From Lumnitzera littorea (lineage: Eukaryota; Streptophyta; Magnoliopsida; Myrtales; Combretaceae): a DNA stretch of 64,000 nt. Below are positions 10,700-22,341 of this stretch, one piece after another. Made by a program: the position numbers and the translations under genes. The stretch lies in contig JAMXBB010000009.1 in the NCBI GenBank assembly GCA_024138015.1, positions 89,533,049 to 89,597,048 on the forward strand, in the 5' to 3' direction. The notes beneath the pieces were generated by a model. That model was not told the DNA's origin. It saw only the letters and a list, made by a program, of their open reading frames with translations, and searched no databases. Positions within the stretch are counted from its first letter, which is position 1, and every line of letters begins with the position of its first letter.

Positions 10700-13250
10700 T
10701 GTTGAGCTAAAAATTCAATTCCTCTCTTTCTTAGCCTGATTTATATTAAGCCCGACCCACTTAATATAAATCTCTCAAACGGACTAGGAAAAGTTTAAAA
10801 AAATATATATTTTGAAAAGTAGAGTCGCCACCTAATCAAAATCAAGAAATAATAAAATTAGGGCCCATAGGTGGATAGGCCTTAATTTCAACTACTGGTC
10901 CATGGTTTTTCTTAAAAAAAAATTTATGAAAAGAAACCAAAAATACTAGGCTCAAGGCCTAATATATTTCAAAACCTAAAGAGGTTCCATAAAAGAAGTC
11001 TATAAAGTATACGAGCCTTTAATGGGTTTCTTAAAATAAAAAGGGCTTAACATTAGAGAAAAAAAAATGGGAAAAAATTTTTTGTATTTTTTTAAGGCCA
11101 TTCGAAGTGTCAACGTACCTACTAGCTAAGATCAAACCCACGTAATTCTAAAATAATTTTATAAAAAATTTTAGTGGGTTAGTTCATTTTGTTTTGAAAA
11201 ACATTCCACTTTAAATATTTACATGTTAATTAATTTATAAAAATATATTTTTTTCTTGATCCAAAATTTTTAAGACTAGAATTCCCTAACTTTTTTTCAA
11301 AAAAAAAATGGTCCGTTTAGGTTTTTATTTAAGAAAAAACATTTTTCTAAGGTGGTAAAATATTTATAAAAAAAAAAAAACAACCCTTTTTATAAAAGAG
11401 ACCCAATAAAGACATACATGTTAAATAAATTACATAAAGTATATAAAAAAAAAAAAAGCATACAACATTCATAGAATCATAAATATATTCTACATGGTAT
11501 GCTTATCATTTATATTAACAAGTTACAATTATTAACAAGTACCTTATTATGACAATTTAATAAAATTTTGAATCAAAACATCTAATTCCATAACAATCAC
11601 TTGTTTGAACATCAATTCTGCATTATACAAACATGAATCATATTAATTGTATTACAATTCATCAATCAAAACACCTAATTTAATTAAAATAAGCAACAAA
11701 TATCAACAAACATATTACATGATTATTATATCATAAAAATAATAAATCTATCAAGTATACTACAATAATTACATCAAACAAGCTTCTTACATACATAAAA
11801 ACATGATTTTACAATTATTCAACATAAAACATGGATCGAAATCACAAAGGAAACAAGAACAATGAAGAACACACAATTGTTCTAGGAACTTACCTTGTGT
11901 AAGCACAAACCGGCAACCATCATATAGACCTTTCAAGCAATTTTTGGCAAAATGGTGACGATTCCTAACCCTCAACTTCTTGAGCTTCAAAACCCCTCCA
12001 TCAATTTGCAGTAAAATCGTGCTCTCTAACTCCGATTTACTCAAAAGAAAATCGAGTTTTCACTAAATCCCTGGAATTAGAATATGGAGTAAAAGCTCGA
12101 TAATTCTCTCGATTTAATCTATCTTTTGTGCCATTATGTGTTTCAATGTGATAAAGGGAGCCTTATTTACAATGAGGACTTAGGATTCTTGGTTACGAAA
12201 TTTCCCTTTTGAATTTGGGAATTAAATCAACTTGTATCTCATAGGTTTGGTTCGTTTTTATTTTTCTTCCTTTTTTGTCCAATTTTGATGCATTTTAGGT
12301 GTTATTTCTATCAATTAATTGGATAAAATCAACCTCCTACATCTTATTACCAATTGTAAACACTAATTATATGGTGGAATTGTGTTAGAAGATTCAATTC
12401 TCCATTTATTTAGAGATACATACACTAAGTTTCCTAAAGGACATATTTTTTTTATTAGTTTTCGTTGGTGTACCTTTGCTTTATTATTTTTCAAGATTTT
12501 AGACTCAAACATCATACACGTGCTTCCCTTTTAATTGCATATTTTTTTCCTAATTTCAAGATGCAAAATATTGAATCAAATCAAGTTGATTTTATGGGGT
12601 AAAAACACCCCATTTTGTGGAGCTTTCTGATTATGATCAATGAAATAGGATAAGAAGGAAGAAAGAAAGAGAAGAGATGGGGGGGCAGGTAGGTAGGCCG
12701 GGGCACTAATGTGCCTCATGTGCGCTTACAATGCACTCGTACATTGAAAGTCAATAGGCGTGCAAAATATCGTACACGTGCTTCCCTTTTAATTACATAT
12801 TTTTTCCTAATTTTAAGATGCAAAAAATTTAATCAAATCAGGTTGGTTTTATGGGGTAAAAACACCCCATTTTGTGGAGCTTTTTGATTGTGATCAATGA
12901 AATAGGATAAGAAGGAAGAAGGAAGAAGGAAAGAGAAGAGATGGGGGGGGAGGGGTAGGTGTGTAGGCTGGGGCACTCATGTGCCTCATGTGCGCTTACA
13001 ATGCACTTGTACGTTGAAAGTCAATAGGCATGCAAAAAAAAAATTTATTTTTTTAATAATTTCCTTTTTTTCTTTTTTTTTTTCCTTGTATACATATCAT
13101 TATTATTTTATTTTTTCTTTTCTCTTTTTTGTCCTAACCCCTCCCCTATATTTATTCAAAAACTTACGGAAGTTTTATTTTCTAGGTCTCTTGAAAATTA
13201 AAGAAAAAAACATCCCAATTCTTTTTATGGGCAAAAATGAGGGGTCTATA
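10700..13250 (-). mobile_element. S1: solo LTR with perfect 5-bp TSD (CTAGG)
   Basis: CTAGG at 10695-10699 is repeated at 13251-13255, exactly flanking a 2,551-bp block that is absent from the other E1 LTR. On the minus strand the block starts TATAGACCCC (TG decayed to TA) and ends GCTCAACA. Those termini, and a GGTGGCGACTC string about 130 bp from the end, are shared with the E2 LTRs (TGTAGACACC to GGCTCAACA), so S1 is a solo LTR of an E2-related family in the opposite orientation. No coding domain is present. Confidence 0.85.
12505..13036 (+). repeat. ~260-bp tandem duplication inside S1
   Basis: Unit 1 (12505-12762) and unit 2 (12763-13036) match along their length: TACACGTGCTTCCCTTTTAA, ATGGGGTAAAAACACCCCAT, GTGCCTCATGTGCGCTTACA and GAAAGTCAATAGGC occur in each with an offset of ~258 bp. 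Each unit holds an ATGGGGT/ACCCCAT hairpin and a GAAGGAAGAA purine run that has expanded in unit 2. Confidence 0.85.
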
Positions 13251-14632
13251 CTAGGCACACAACATATATATATATATATATATATAATATTGGTGTGAGT
13301 CATATCCATCACTCAAGTGATCCTTCCTAAATCTCCCACCGGGCAAGTCGCGTATAATCACTAGGTGCCTCACCAACCCACCAGACCCTAACAATGGGAA
13401 GTCGAAGCTAAACACATGTAGCACAACACAACAATTAATAGGCTAAGTTTCATTTAATGAACTACACTAATCAAGCATAACAAAATATGCAAGTGTCTCA
13501 TGCCTAAATTCAAAGAGTAACTACTATTGTTTCTAATGTCTAGACTAAGAGTAAGTTCATAATCAACACCTGATAATAAATAAAGCGAAGTTTAGAATCT
13601 ACTTTCTAAAAGGCTCTTTCGTATCCTAACTTGGATTTGATTCCAAAATCCTACTTGGATCTTAGGTTAAGTTGCTATTATCTATGTTTTTAGGATAATT
13701 TTAGAATTCTAAGATGATATAGATTGGTTTAGGTTATGAGTTGGAAGGCTAGAAAGCAAGAAAAGAAGAATAAGAATGTGAAATAAGTACATGAGTAATA
13801 ATCATGACTATAATCTTTGGCTATAGTTCATGCTCTTGTACAAGGAATAATCACAAGCAATGACCATAGCCATAAACCTTGATCGTGGTCCTCTCGTCCT
13901 CAAATTTCCTTCTCCTCTTCATGCACAACTCAACACAACTCCCAAGGATGAACATGATTACGACTACGACCATGGTCCTTAACTGTATTTCCTATGAACT
14001 TCAACTTTCACCTTCAATTACCACTCCAAATCATCCATTCTACAATGATTACAACTTTGACACATCGCCTAACCTCCACACATTCAACAACAACCCCTTA
14101 AACACAAAGATTAATCAAATCACCAAATTAACATATACAAAACCAACCCTAATCTATTTTATAATCACAAAACCAATATGAAACTTTAGATTAAAGGGCA
14201 CACTTATGCTTTTCCTTACTACAACAACACCAAGTAATCAATTCCACACATTCACCTCATTGCAATACACAGATTCTATTAATTTTAACATCCTTTTCCA
14301 TGGAAAAACACATAAAACAATGCATACTAGGGTCAACTTACCTTATAATTGCAGTTTCGTAGCAATTCGACCCTTTTCTTGTGATTTCCAATAATGAGGT
14401 GCTAAGATCCGAATTTTAGGGTTCTAAGAGTCAAGATGAAGAAAAGCATTATGTAGTTTAAGCAAGGGTTTAAATAGAGTTAGGGTTAAGAAGGGGTTTA
14501 AATCTTTTATTCGACTTAAATGCCCCTATAGGCATTAGTCAATTACATGAAATACTAAGCCCCTCTTATATTTTAATAACTTATTTTATTTAAATCCCTT
14601 TTTGCTTTTATTTTATTTTTCTAAGCTTTACA

Positions 14633-14645
14633 ACTTTGCCCCCTA
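14633..14645 (-). other. E1 polypurine tract
   Basis: On the minus strand TAGGGGGCAAAGT lies directly before the LTR start TGTAAAGC. A purine-rich stretch abutting the 3' LTR is the plus-strand priming site of LTR retroelements, and its place fixes the element on the minus strand. Confidence 0.7.
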
Positions 14646-14654
14646 GATAAAACT

Positions 14655-15140
14655 TTTGTCCCTAATAGTTACTTACCTAGCTTCCAAAATAACTCTGGAT
14701 ACTCCCTTTTGATTCCCTCCTCTTACTCCCAAGTCACTTCACTTTTAGAGCGATTTCACCATTAAACCTTCACGTAAAGTATACTTCTCCTTCTCAGTTT
14801 CTGTACATTAGTGTCCACAATCTTAACTGGTCTCTCATCCACTAACTTATCTAACTATAACTATAAGTTTTCTAAATCTTCCACCTGCACATGTGGTTCC
14901 TCTTCCTATTTCAAGTAGGGTTTCTTATACTTTCTCAACATGGATACGTAAAACACATCATATACACCCTCAAGCCAAGGAGGAAGCTTTAACCTGCATG
15001 CTACTTTCCCGATTCTCTCTAAAATCCTAAAGGGTCCAACATACCTAGGGCTCAATTTTCCTCATATCCTAAATCTAATAATGCCCTTTGATAGAGACAC
15101 TCTCAAAAATACTTCATCTCCAACTTGGAACTCCAATGGG
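14655..15140 (-). pseudogene. E1 integrase C-terminus (GPY/F) and chromodomain remnant
   Basis: On the minus strand, from 15140 downward, the translation reads FQVGDEVFLRVSLSKG, then GKLSPRYVGPFRILERIGK, the GPY/F module of Ty3 integrases. Next comes VYDVFYVSMLRKY, a linker with RPVKIVDTNVQKLR, and a chromodomain-like end with SEVTWE (near 14730) and IKREYPELF. This order is typical of plant chromoviruses of the Tekay/Del type, whose chromodomain directs integration toward heterochromatin. At least six in-frame stops are present, several at Trp or Gln codons changed by transitions. It ends a few bases before the polypurine tract. Confidence 0.75.
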
Positions 15141-15299
15141 CATTACTGCTTATCAACATAGCTCTTTTAACAGCTTTGGGCATATTGCATCATTTGCCGG
15201 ATCAACCTAACTTTATCTATTAACTCTTATACTAAATCTAGTCCTGTCAACTACCTTTCACCAACCTCATCTAAGTAAAGAGGTGATATGCACTTCCTT

Positions 15300-16080
15300 C
15301 CATGTAGGGCCTCATGCAAAGCCATCTAAATAGTCACCTAGTAACTATAGTTGTGGGTGAACTCTACTATTGGCATATGCTAATCCTATTGACCCCCAAA
15401 ATTAAGTACACAAGCCCTTAATAAGTCTTCCAATATTTGAATAGTCTGCTTTAACTACCCATCGGTCTCAAGGTGGAAGGTAGTATTGAAACAAATCCTC
15501 GTGTGCAATGCCTTGTGCAAACTTTTTCAAAATTTACATATAAACCTAATATCCCCAATCAGAAGTAATTGATACTGACACGTTATGCAACCTTACAATC
15601 TCATACATACAATTTGGCAAAATTCTCTATCAAGCACTTGTTATTTCTAAGAATGAACTGTATACACCTAGTCAACTGGTCTACAATCACCCATACCATG
15701 TTATGCTTTACCAAGGTTCTAGGTACAACTATGACAAAATCTATAGTTACATATCCTCCCATTTCCATTCTAGAGTAGGCAATGGTTGCAACTCTCCTAT
15801 TGGTCTCTAGTGCTCAATTCTAATCATTTGACAAGTTCAGCAACTAAACACATACTCGGTTATATCCGTTTTCATATTATTCTACCAATCATGGGCCTTC
15901 AAGTCCTTATACATTTTTGTACTCCTGGGGCAAACCATATATGCTGAATAATGTGCTTCTATTAGTAGCTCATCCTTCAATCGTACACTTGTTGGAACAT
16001 ACATCCAACCTTTAAACCTCAATGCCTCTTCTATATCCACTGTAAACTTAAGTACCTTCCCAACTTCCATCCTACTCCCG
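15300..16080 (-). pseudogene. E1 integrase zinc-binding and catalytic core remnant
   Basis: At 15882-16070 the minus-strand frame contains LRFKGWMYVPTSVRLKDELL and EAHYSAYMVCPRSTKMYKDL, the H2C2 region of Ty3 integrase; the second His position is not conserved. Around 15640-15740 it reads TIDFVIVVPRTLVKHN and VWVIVDQLTR, corresponding to the first catalytic Asp region (DFVxGLPRT) and the VIVDRLTK strand. Stops and frameshifts interrupt the core. The gene would cut target DNA and join retroelement ends; this copy cannot. Confidence 0.7.
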
Positions 16081-16379
16081 ATCTCCTATATACTTTGATC
16101 TTCTGCTTGAGTCGCTTTGATTCTATCCAAAATAGTAAGTTATACTTTGAGACTAGCTAACTTAATACGTACCTCTCTGGTCAACACTTCTAGCTTAAGT
16201 CTATGCATCAACTCTAGTAACTGTCGTTGTGAAGTGAGTAAGCTAGCTATTTTTCCATACTTCTTCCGACTTAAAAGCATCAACTACTACATTTGCTTTT
16301 CCCAAGTGATACTAGATGTCCAAGTCATAGTCCTTTATTAATTGTAGCCAATACCTCTATCTCATTTTATATCCCTCTT

Positions 16380-17420
16380 AGTAAAGAAGTATTTGAGGTT
16401 TTGGGGGTTTGTATACACCTTACACTTCTTGTCCATTAGATAATGCTGCTACAATTTCAACACATGTATCGCAGCCATTAGCTCTAAGTTATGAGTGGGG
16501 TAATGTTTCTCATACGGCTTCAACTAACGTGATGCATAAGCAATTACTTTTCCATCTTGCATTAGAATATACCCCAAACCCTGAATAGACGCATCATTGT
16601 ATATTATAAATTCTTTTCTACTACAAGGCAAAGTTAAAATCAATGCAGTTACAAGTCTGTCCTTCAATTGCTAGAAGCTCTCTTCATACCTATCAGTCCA
16701 CTCAAACTTAACCCCCTTCAAAGTTAAACGTGTCAACGAGACTACTTTTATCTTTTCAGGGTCTATTGCAATGCCATCCTTATTCACAATATGCCCAAGA
16801 AATAAAACCTGCTCAAGTTAAAAGTCACACTTACTAAACTTGGCATATAACTTTTCTTCCCTCAATTTCCCCAAAACAATTCTCAATTGCTTAACATGCT
16901 CCTCGTGACTTTTGGAATACACAAGTATGTCATCTATAAAAACCACAATAAATCTGTCTAAATATTCCCTGAACACTTTGTTCATGGGGTCCATAAACGC
17001 TACCGAAGCATTGGTAAAGCCAAACGACATCACTAAGAATTCATACAAACTATACCTGGTTCTAAAAGCCATCTTTTCAATACCCTCGAGCCCAACTTTC
17101 AACTGATAGTACCCAAAACGCAGGTCAATTTTATAAAAGACTTAAGCACATTGCAATTGATTAAAATGATCATCAATCTTGGGAAAGGGATACTTATTCT
17201 TTATTGTTAACTGGTTCAAATCTCTATAATCAATACATATTCGCATACTACCATCCTTCTTCTTTACAAAAAGGACTGGAGCACCCCAAGACAATTGATA
17301 AGGCTTGATAAACCCCTTATCCTATAACTCCTATAACTATTTCTTCAATTCCACCAACTCAATAAGCACCATTCTGTAAGATGACTTCGATATAGGTATA
17401 GTTCCTAGTACCACTTCTAT
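16380..17420 (-). pseudogene. E1 reverse transcriptase and RNase H remnant
   Basis: The longest surviving frame of E1 is at 16818-17102. It contains KVGLEGIEKMAFRTRYSLYE, FLVMSFGFTNASVAF and RFIVVFIDDILVYSKS. The FIDD box (16929-16940) keeps both catalytic Asp codons. Upstream, KIDLRFGYYQLKVG-like sequence near 17110-17150 gives the preceding palm motif. RNase H follows at about 16560-16620 with YNDASIQGLGYILM, keeping the first Asp. Frameshifts occur between blocks. The RT is typical in order and spacing for Ty3/gypsy. Confidence 0.85.
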
Positions 17421-17625
17421 TCTGAATTCAACTTCCCTCTCAAGTAGCAAGCTTGTTAAATCTTCAAGGAATACATCAAGAAACTCTTGTACTATTGGGA
17501 TCTACTCTATATTCTACTTAGCTCTACTCAACTCAGTTACTAGGTAGCCATAGTTGGTTTTTCCTAAAGCTCATAAGTGAGACACTAAGTCGATTTTAGC
17601 ATTTCTACTTGATAACTAACGGGCT

Positions 17626-17930
17626 CTAAACCTGGGGGCTTAAAAGAAACCACCATATTATGTCAATCATTAGGGCGTTGTGTCTTGATAGCCAATCCAT
17701 GCCTAGAACAATGTCAAAATCCAACGACCCTAACTCCAGTAAATCAACTGGCAGGATCCTCCTTTCCACAATCACTTCTACATTTCTACATACCCAATTT
17801 AATATCACTTCACTTCCTAAAGGTGAATTCACAAACAACTTAGAACTCGGATTTGTAATAAACACCATACAGTTTTATATAAGAATTACCCACACAAGAA
17901 TGAGATGCACCTATTTCAAACAATGCATAT
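17626..17930 (-). pseudogene. E1 aspartic protease remnant, active site lost
   Basis: The minus strand at 17891-17926 reads ALFEIGASHSCV, where Ty3 proteases have ALFDTGASHSFV. The catalytic DTG has become EIG, so the aspartate is missing. It continues to LDFDIVLGMDWLSRHNALMI near 17660-17720, the usual C-terminal protease block (ILGMDWL). The protease would mature the gag-pol polyprotein. One frame is open at 17626-17868. Confidence 0.75.
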
Positions 17931-18099
17931 ACTCTATGATTATGGACAAAGAACGTACTTGCTAGAGTCTCTATGTTTGACGTAAGCTCCTGATACTGAA
18001 GGGCAAACACTCTCACTCGGGCTCTCTAGTGGAGTCTCACATTTTGAGGTCATGTAGCTTTGGGAGCTAGAGGGGCTCTAGCAACCAGCGCCTTTAAAT

Positions 18100-19130
18100 T
18101 CTAAATAGCTACATCCTTATAGTCAACAATCTTGTAGCCCCTTTGCCTATATCTAAAACAAAACCCCTAGTGAAGTATTATGACCTCCCTGTAGTCCTTA
18201 CCCATATATCCTATCTTTCAATAGAGTAAACAAGCCCTTGGAGTCTACTTATAAGCTGACAAATTGTGTAGACCAAAGCACTATGTACATGTCATAATAG
18301 GTGCTGGAGCTCTAAGGCCATAGACCGAGCTACAATCTTATTGATCTATCTCCAGGGTCTCTAATAATAATATCCAGAGCTAGCCTCTTAGCAACCCTAT
18401 CAAGACTTAGTACGATATAACTAGGCATAGACCTCTTTCCCAATACTATACTTGCACAATGACTCAACTAATCGGGTTTTCTCTTCAATAGCTACTTAAA
18501 ACACTTGGCCTTGTTCATAGCCTTTGAATACACTATAGGTTGGAACCTTGCCATGCATTGCTATATCTCTAGCTCTAACCTACATATAAAGTGGTCAATC
18601 CGCGACTATTCATTAACTCGAGTGGCCTCAAATATAAAACGTACCAAGTTGTCCAACTCAGCCTCATACTCTGCTATGATTTAGGTACCTTACTGAAAGG
18701 CTTAGTATGCCAGCTGCATTTGCTTCCTAACATTACTAGGGATGAATCTATTAAAGAAGGCTTGCTTAACCTATTCTAATTCAGTTAGTTCACATTAGGT
18801 AGGCTACGTCAAGTACCGTCCCACCACTTAGAAGCATCACCCCTCAACATAATAACAACGTAATCATTCTTCTTGTCCTTAGGCACCTCAGCTATGATAA
18901 AAGTCATTTCAATTTGCTTGATCCAATCCATTGCTACTACAACAACATCTAGCTAAGAGTTGAATTCCTTAGCCACTTTTAGATACCTGTCCATCCCTAG
19001 CTGCCTATCTTTCCTATCTCTACGTTTCAACATTAGATTACATCACTTACATGTCCCTTTTTATCTGTTGATACTGCTGAGCCGTCATACCTATCATAGC
19101 ATTCATAGTCTATAGCATCTAAGCAACCAT
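18100..19130 (-). pseudogene. E1 gag remnant with ruined zinc knuckle
   Basis: The minus strand carries TMNAMIGMTAQQYQQIKRDM near 19060-19120, then AMDWIKQIEMTFIIAEVPKD and KNDYVVIMLRGDASKWWDG around 18800-18960, the conserved retrotransposon gag core ending in the WW motif. At 18119-18160 the CCHC nucleocapsid knuckle reads CFRYRQRGYKIVDY: two Cys and the His are Tyr, all explainable by single transitions. Gag forms the virus-like particle and binds RNA. The 18690-19135 part is duplicated in mirror image at 22342-22787. The gag N-terminus lies beyond the E2 insertion, at 34765-35237. Confidence 0.75.
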
Positions 19131-19486
19131 TATCTTGTAGACACCCCATTTTTACCTCCTTTTATTTTTCAAAATTTTTAGAATAGATTAAAGGGTCCTA
19201 ATTTAGAAAAACATAAAAAAAAATAGAAAATTAAGAAAACCCAAAAAAAAAAAGAAATTTATAAAAATACGAAAAAAGTAGAAAATTAAGAAACCCAAAA
19301 AATAAGAAATTTAGAAAAAAAAAATGAGAAAAATAATAAATTTTTAAGTTGTTTAATAGAATAGAGAGAATGGGTTAATGGATAAGCACTTAGATTCATC
19401 CCTAATAAGCCTTCTTTAAGTAGACAATAGCTTAAATTTGGAAAACAGCTTAATGGATAAGCACATAGGGATAAGGTATAGGACAA

Positions 19487-19551
19487 TGGCTTAATGGATA
19501 AGCACTTAGATGCTTTGGGTTTGGCTAGAGGTCTTGGGTACAAATCCTAGC
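19487..19551 (+). promoter_or_regulatory. tRNA-like A-box/B-box pair in the E2 LTR
   Basis: TGGCTTAATGGATAAGCAC (A-box-like) is followed ~30 bp later by GGGTACAAATCCTAGC (B-box-like, GGTTCRANTCC type). Two further A-box-like copies, TTAATGGATAAGCAC, lie upstream near 19375 and 19450. The 3' LTR has the equivalent pair at about 25998-26070, with GGGTTCAAATCCTAAC closer to the consensus. It could be a tRNA-derived segment or convergence; no cloverleaf was established. Confidence 0.35.
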
Positions 19552-19605
19552 AAAGAAAGGAAAGCCTTTTTCTTTCTATAAAGGACACACTACTACATTA
19601 GGAGC

Positions 19606-19705
19606 TGCCACGTGTCAGGGGCCCATTCTGCCACGTGTCTCAACAAGTGGCAGCCTCAGATGGGTGATGTTGACGTAGCATGCCACGTCAGCTGCCACAT
19701 GTCAC
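19606..19705 (+). promoter_or_regulatory. G-box cluster in the E2 LTR U3
   Basis: GCCACGTGTC occurs twice (near 19608 and 19631) with nearby GTGGCAG, TGACGTAGCA, GCCACGTCAGC and GCCACATGTCAC variants, all within 100 bp. CACGTG is the plant G-box/ABRE core bound by bZIP and bHLH factors. The 3' LTR retains degraded versions at about 26110-26210. A CTATAAAGG TATA-like string lies just upstream at 19578. Confidence 0.4.
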
Positions 19706-22341
19706 TATTAGACAACTAGAATTTCCCTATTGGAGCCCCATAGTTGATGTAGTGCCATGTCAACTGCCATTCTCTCCCTCTCCTTTCTTTTTCTCTCTCT
19801 TTCCCTTGATTTCCTCCTCTTTCCCACTCGAGAGCTAGCTTACTCCCCTCACTTTGACTCAATTTTCTACAAAAATTCCCCACATACACGCATGATTTCT
19901 TGGTTTGATCTTATTCATCACATAGCCTTTTCTTAATCTATATCAAGAGCTTATCCAAATTCAATCATTTAGGTAGCAAAAATAAAGCTTTAAGTTCTAA
20001 AAAAATTAAGTCATGGTCAAAAAGACATTAATTTGAAATCCTCGAATTAACTGATTCTCTTGACTTCCCATGTTTAATTCGTACTGCATTCATATAAATT
20101 AGGACTTAAGGAGCTCGTTTGAGCTAGGAGAATCATCTCACAAGCTCTCTCTCTCTCTACTCAACTTTGAGTAAGACCAACCATTCATCAAGCTTCCCCA
20201 TACCTCAAGCTCACAAACCCAACTTGCCCTGTATATAGCCATGCCTCCTAGCCCCCCAAACAAACCACTACCATTAAACCCTAGGTGCCACCTTAACCTA
20301 CAATGACACCACCTCATCTAGCTACTTCTACTATAAACCATCCACATAGCGAAGTTCTCCACCACCAAAAACACCTAACCCAATCGACTACTCACCTCCA
20401 ACAACCACATCGAGCACAACCCAACACCACCGCCAATCGCCGATTCTAACCGCTACCTAAACCACCTCCATTGACTTTGGCATCCTCCCTAGCCCTCCGC
20501 ACCCCCCGAAGCCCAATAAAAAACTCACAAATCCCCTTTTCCAGCCACCAGATCAGCCCGAATCACTGTCGATGCTACTGTTCCTATAGAGGATTTTGAA
20601 GCCTAACCTAGATCCAGTACCGATCCTAAGTCGACCTGATCGACCTTGCACCAGGACCCAACCCCAAGTGCCTCTCTCCTAGTTCAGACCAACTCCAATC
20701 CGAGTTGTTAATTTTTTTTATTTATTCATTTATTTTCCAATTGTAAATGTAAAATATAAAAAAAAAAAACAACACGGATTGGAGTTGGTCTGAACTAGGA
20801 GAGAGGCACTTGGGGTTGGGTCCTGGTGCAAGGTCGATCAGGTCGACTTAGGATCGGTACTGGATCTAGGTTAGGCTTCAAAATCCTCTATAGGAACAGT
20901 AGCATCGACAGTGATTCGGGCTGATCTGGTGGCTGGAAAAGGGGATTTGTGAGTTTTTTATTGGGCTTCGGGGGGTGCGGAGGGCTAGGGAGGATGCCAA
21001 AGTCAATGGAGGTGGTTTAGGTAGCGGTTAGAATCGGCGATTGGCGGTGGTGTTGGGTTGTGCTCGATGTGGTTGTTGGAGGTGAGTAGTCGATTGGGTT
21101 AGGTGTTTTTGGTGGTGGAGAACTTCGCTATGTGGATGGTTTATAGTAGAAGTAGCTAGATGAGGTGGTGTCATTGTAGGTTAAGGTGGCACCTAGGGTT
21201 TAATGGTAGTGGTTTGTTTGGGGGGCTAGGAGGCATGGCTATATACAGGGCAAGTTGGGTTTGTGAGCTTGAGGTATGGGGAAGCTTGATGAATGGTTGG
21301 TCTTACTCAAAGTTGAGTAGAGAGAGAGAGAGCTTGTGAGATGATTCTCCTAGCTCAAACGAGCTCCTTAAGTCCTAATTTATATGAATGCAGTACGAAT
21401 TAAACATGGGAAGTCAAGAGAATCAGTTAATTCGAGGATTTCAAATTAATGTCTTTTTGACCATGACTTAATTTTTTTAGAACTTAAAGCTTTATTTTTG
21501 CTACCTAAATGATTGAATTTGGATAAGCTCTTGATATAGATTAAGAAAAGGCTATGTGATGAATAAGATCAAACCAAGAAATCATGCGTGTATGTGGGGA
21601 ATTTTTGTAGAAAATTGAGTCAAAGTGAGGGGAGTAAGCTAGCTCTCGAGTGGGAAAGAGGAGGAAATCAAGGGAAAGAGAGAGAAAAAGAAAGGAGAGG
21701 GAGAGAATGGCAGTTGACATGGCACTACATCAACTATGGGGCTCCAATAGGGAAATTCTAGTTGTCTAATAGTGACATGTGGCAGCTGACGTGGCATGCT
21801 ACGTCAACATCACCCATCTGAGGCTGCCACTTGTTGAGACACGTGGCAGAATGGGCCCCTGACACGTGGCAGCTCCTAATGTAGTAGTGTGTCCTTTATA
21901 GAAAGAAAAAGGCTTTCCTTTCTTTGCTAGGATTTGTACCCAAGACCTCTAGCCAAACCCAAAGCATCTAAGTGCTTATCCATTAAGCCATTGTCCTATA
22001 CCTTATCCCTATGTGCTTATCCATTAAGCTGTTTTCCAAATTTAAGCTATTGTCTACTTAAAGAAGGCTTATTAGGGATGAATCTAAGTGCTTATCCATT
22101 AACCCATTCTCTCTATTCTATTAAACAACTTAAAAATTTATTATTTTTCTCATTTTTTTTTTCTAAATTTCTTATTTTTTGGGTTTCTTAATTTTCTACT
22201 TTTTTCGTATTTTTATAAATTTCTTTTTTTTTTTGGGTTTTCTTAATTTTCTATTTTTTTTTATGTTTTTCTAAATTAGGACCCTTTAATCTATTCTAAA
22301 AATTTTGAAAAATAAAAGGAGGTAAAAATGGGGTGTCTACA

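Larger units (their letters stand above)
9977..14632 (-). mobile_element. E1 3' LTR (left copy), interrupted by S1
   Basis: 9977-10699 and 13256-14632 together align with the LTR at 35258-37540. For example CAATCTCTCATTAAATTT, AAATTCAAACATACAACA and GGCTAAGTTTCATTTAAT occur in both in the same order. The copies differ at many sites, mostly transitions. Between the two halves lies S1 with its CTAGG duplication. Short open frames inside (10417-10602, 13879-14394) have no domain and are treated as chance. Confidence 0.85.
19136..20757 (+). mobile_element. E2 5' LTR, truncated at the palindrome hinge
   Basis: It starts TGTAGACACCCC and is collinear with 25509-27020 and then 33633-33895 of the 3' LTR, up to the shared TTTCCAATTGTAAATGTAAA just before an A-run. 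Beyond that A-run the sequence does not continue as LTR but turns back as the reverse complement. About 1 kb of LTR is therefore missing. The open frame at 19286-19543 has no domain and a low-complexity composition. Confidence 0.8.

Noticed and set aside
19286..19543. 85-codon open frame present identically in both palindrome arms
   Set aside because: It lies wholly in the E2 LTR, is low-complexity (Leu/Ser/Phe-rich), and its duplication is explained by the palindrome.
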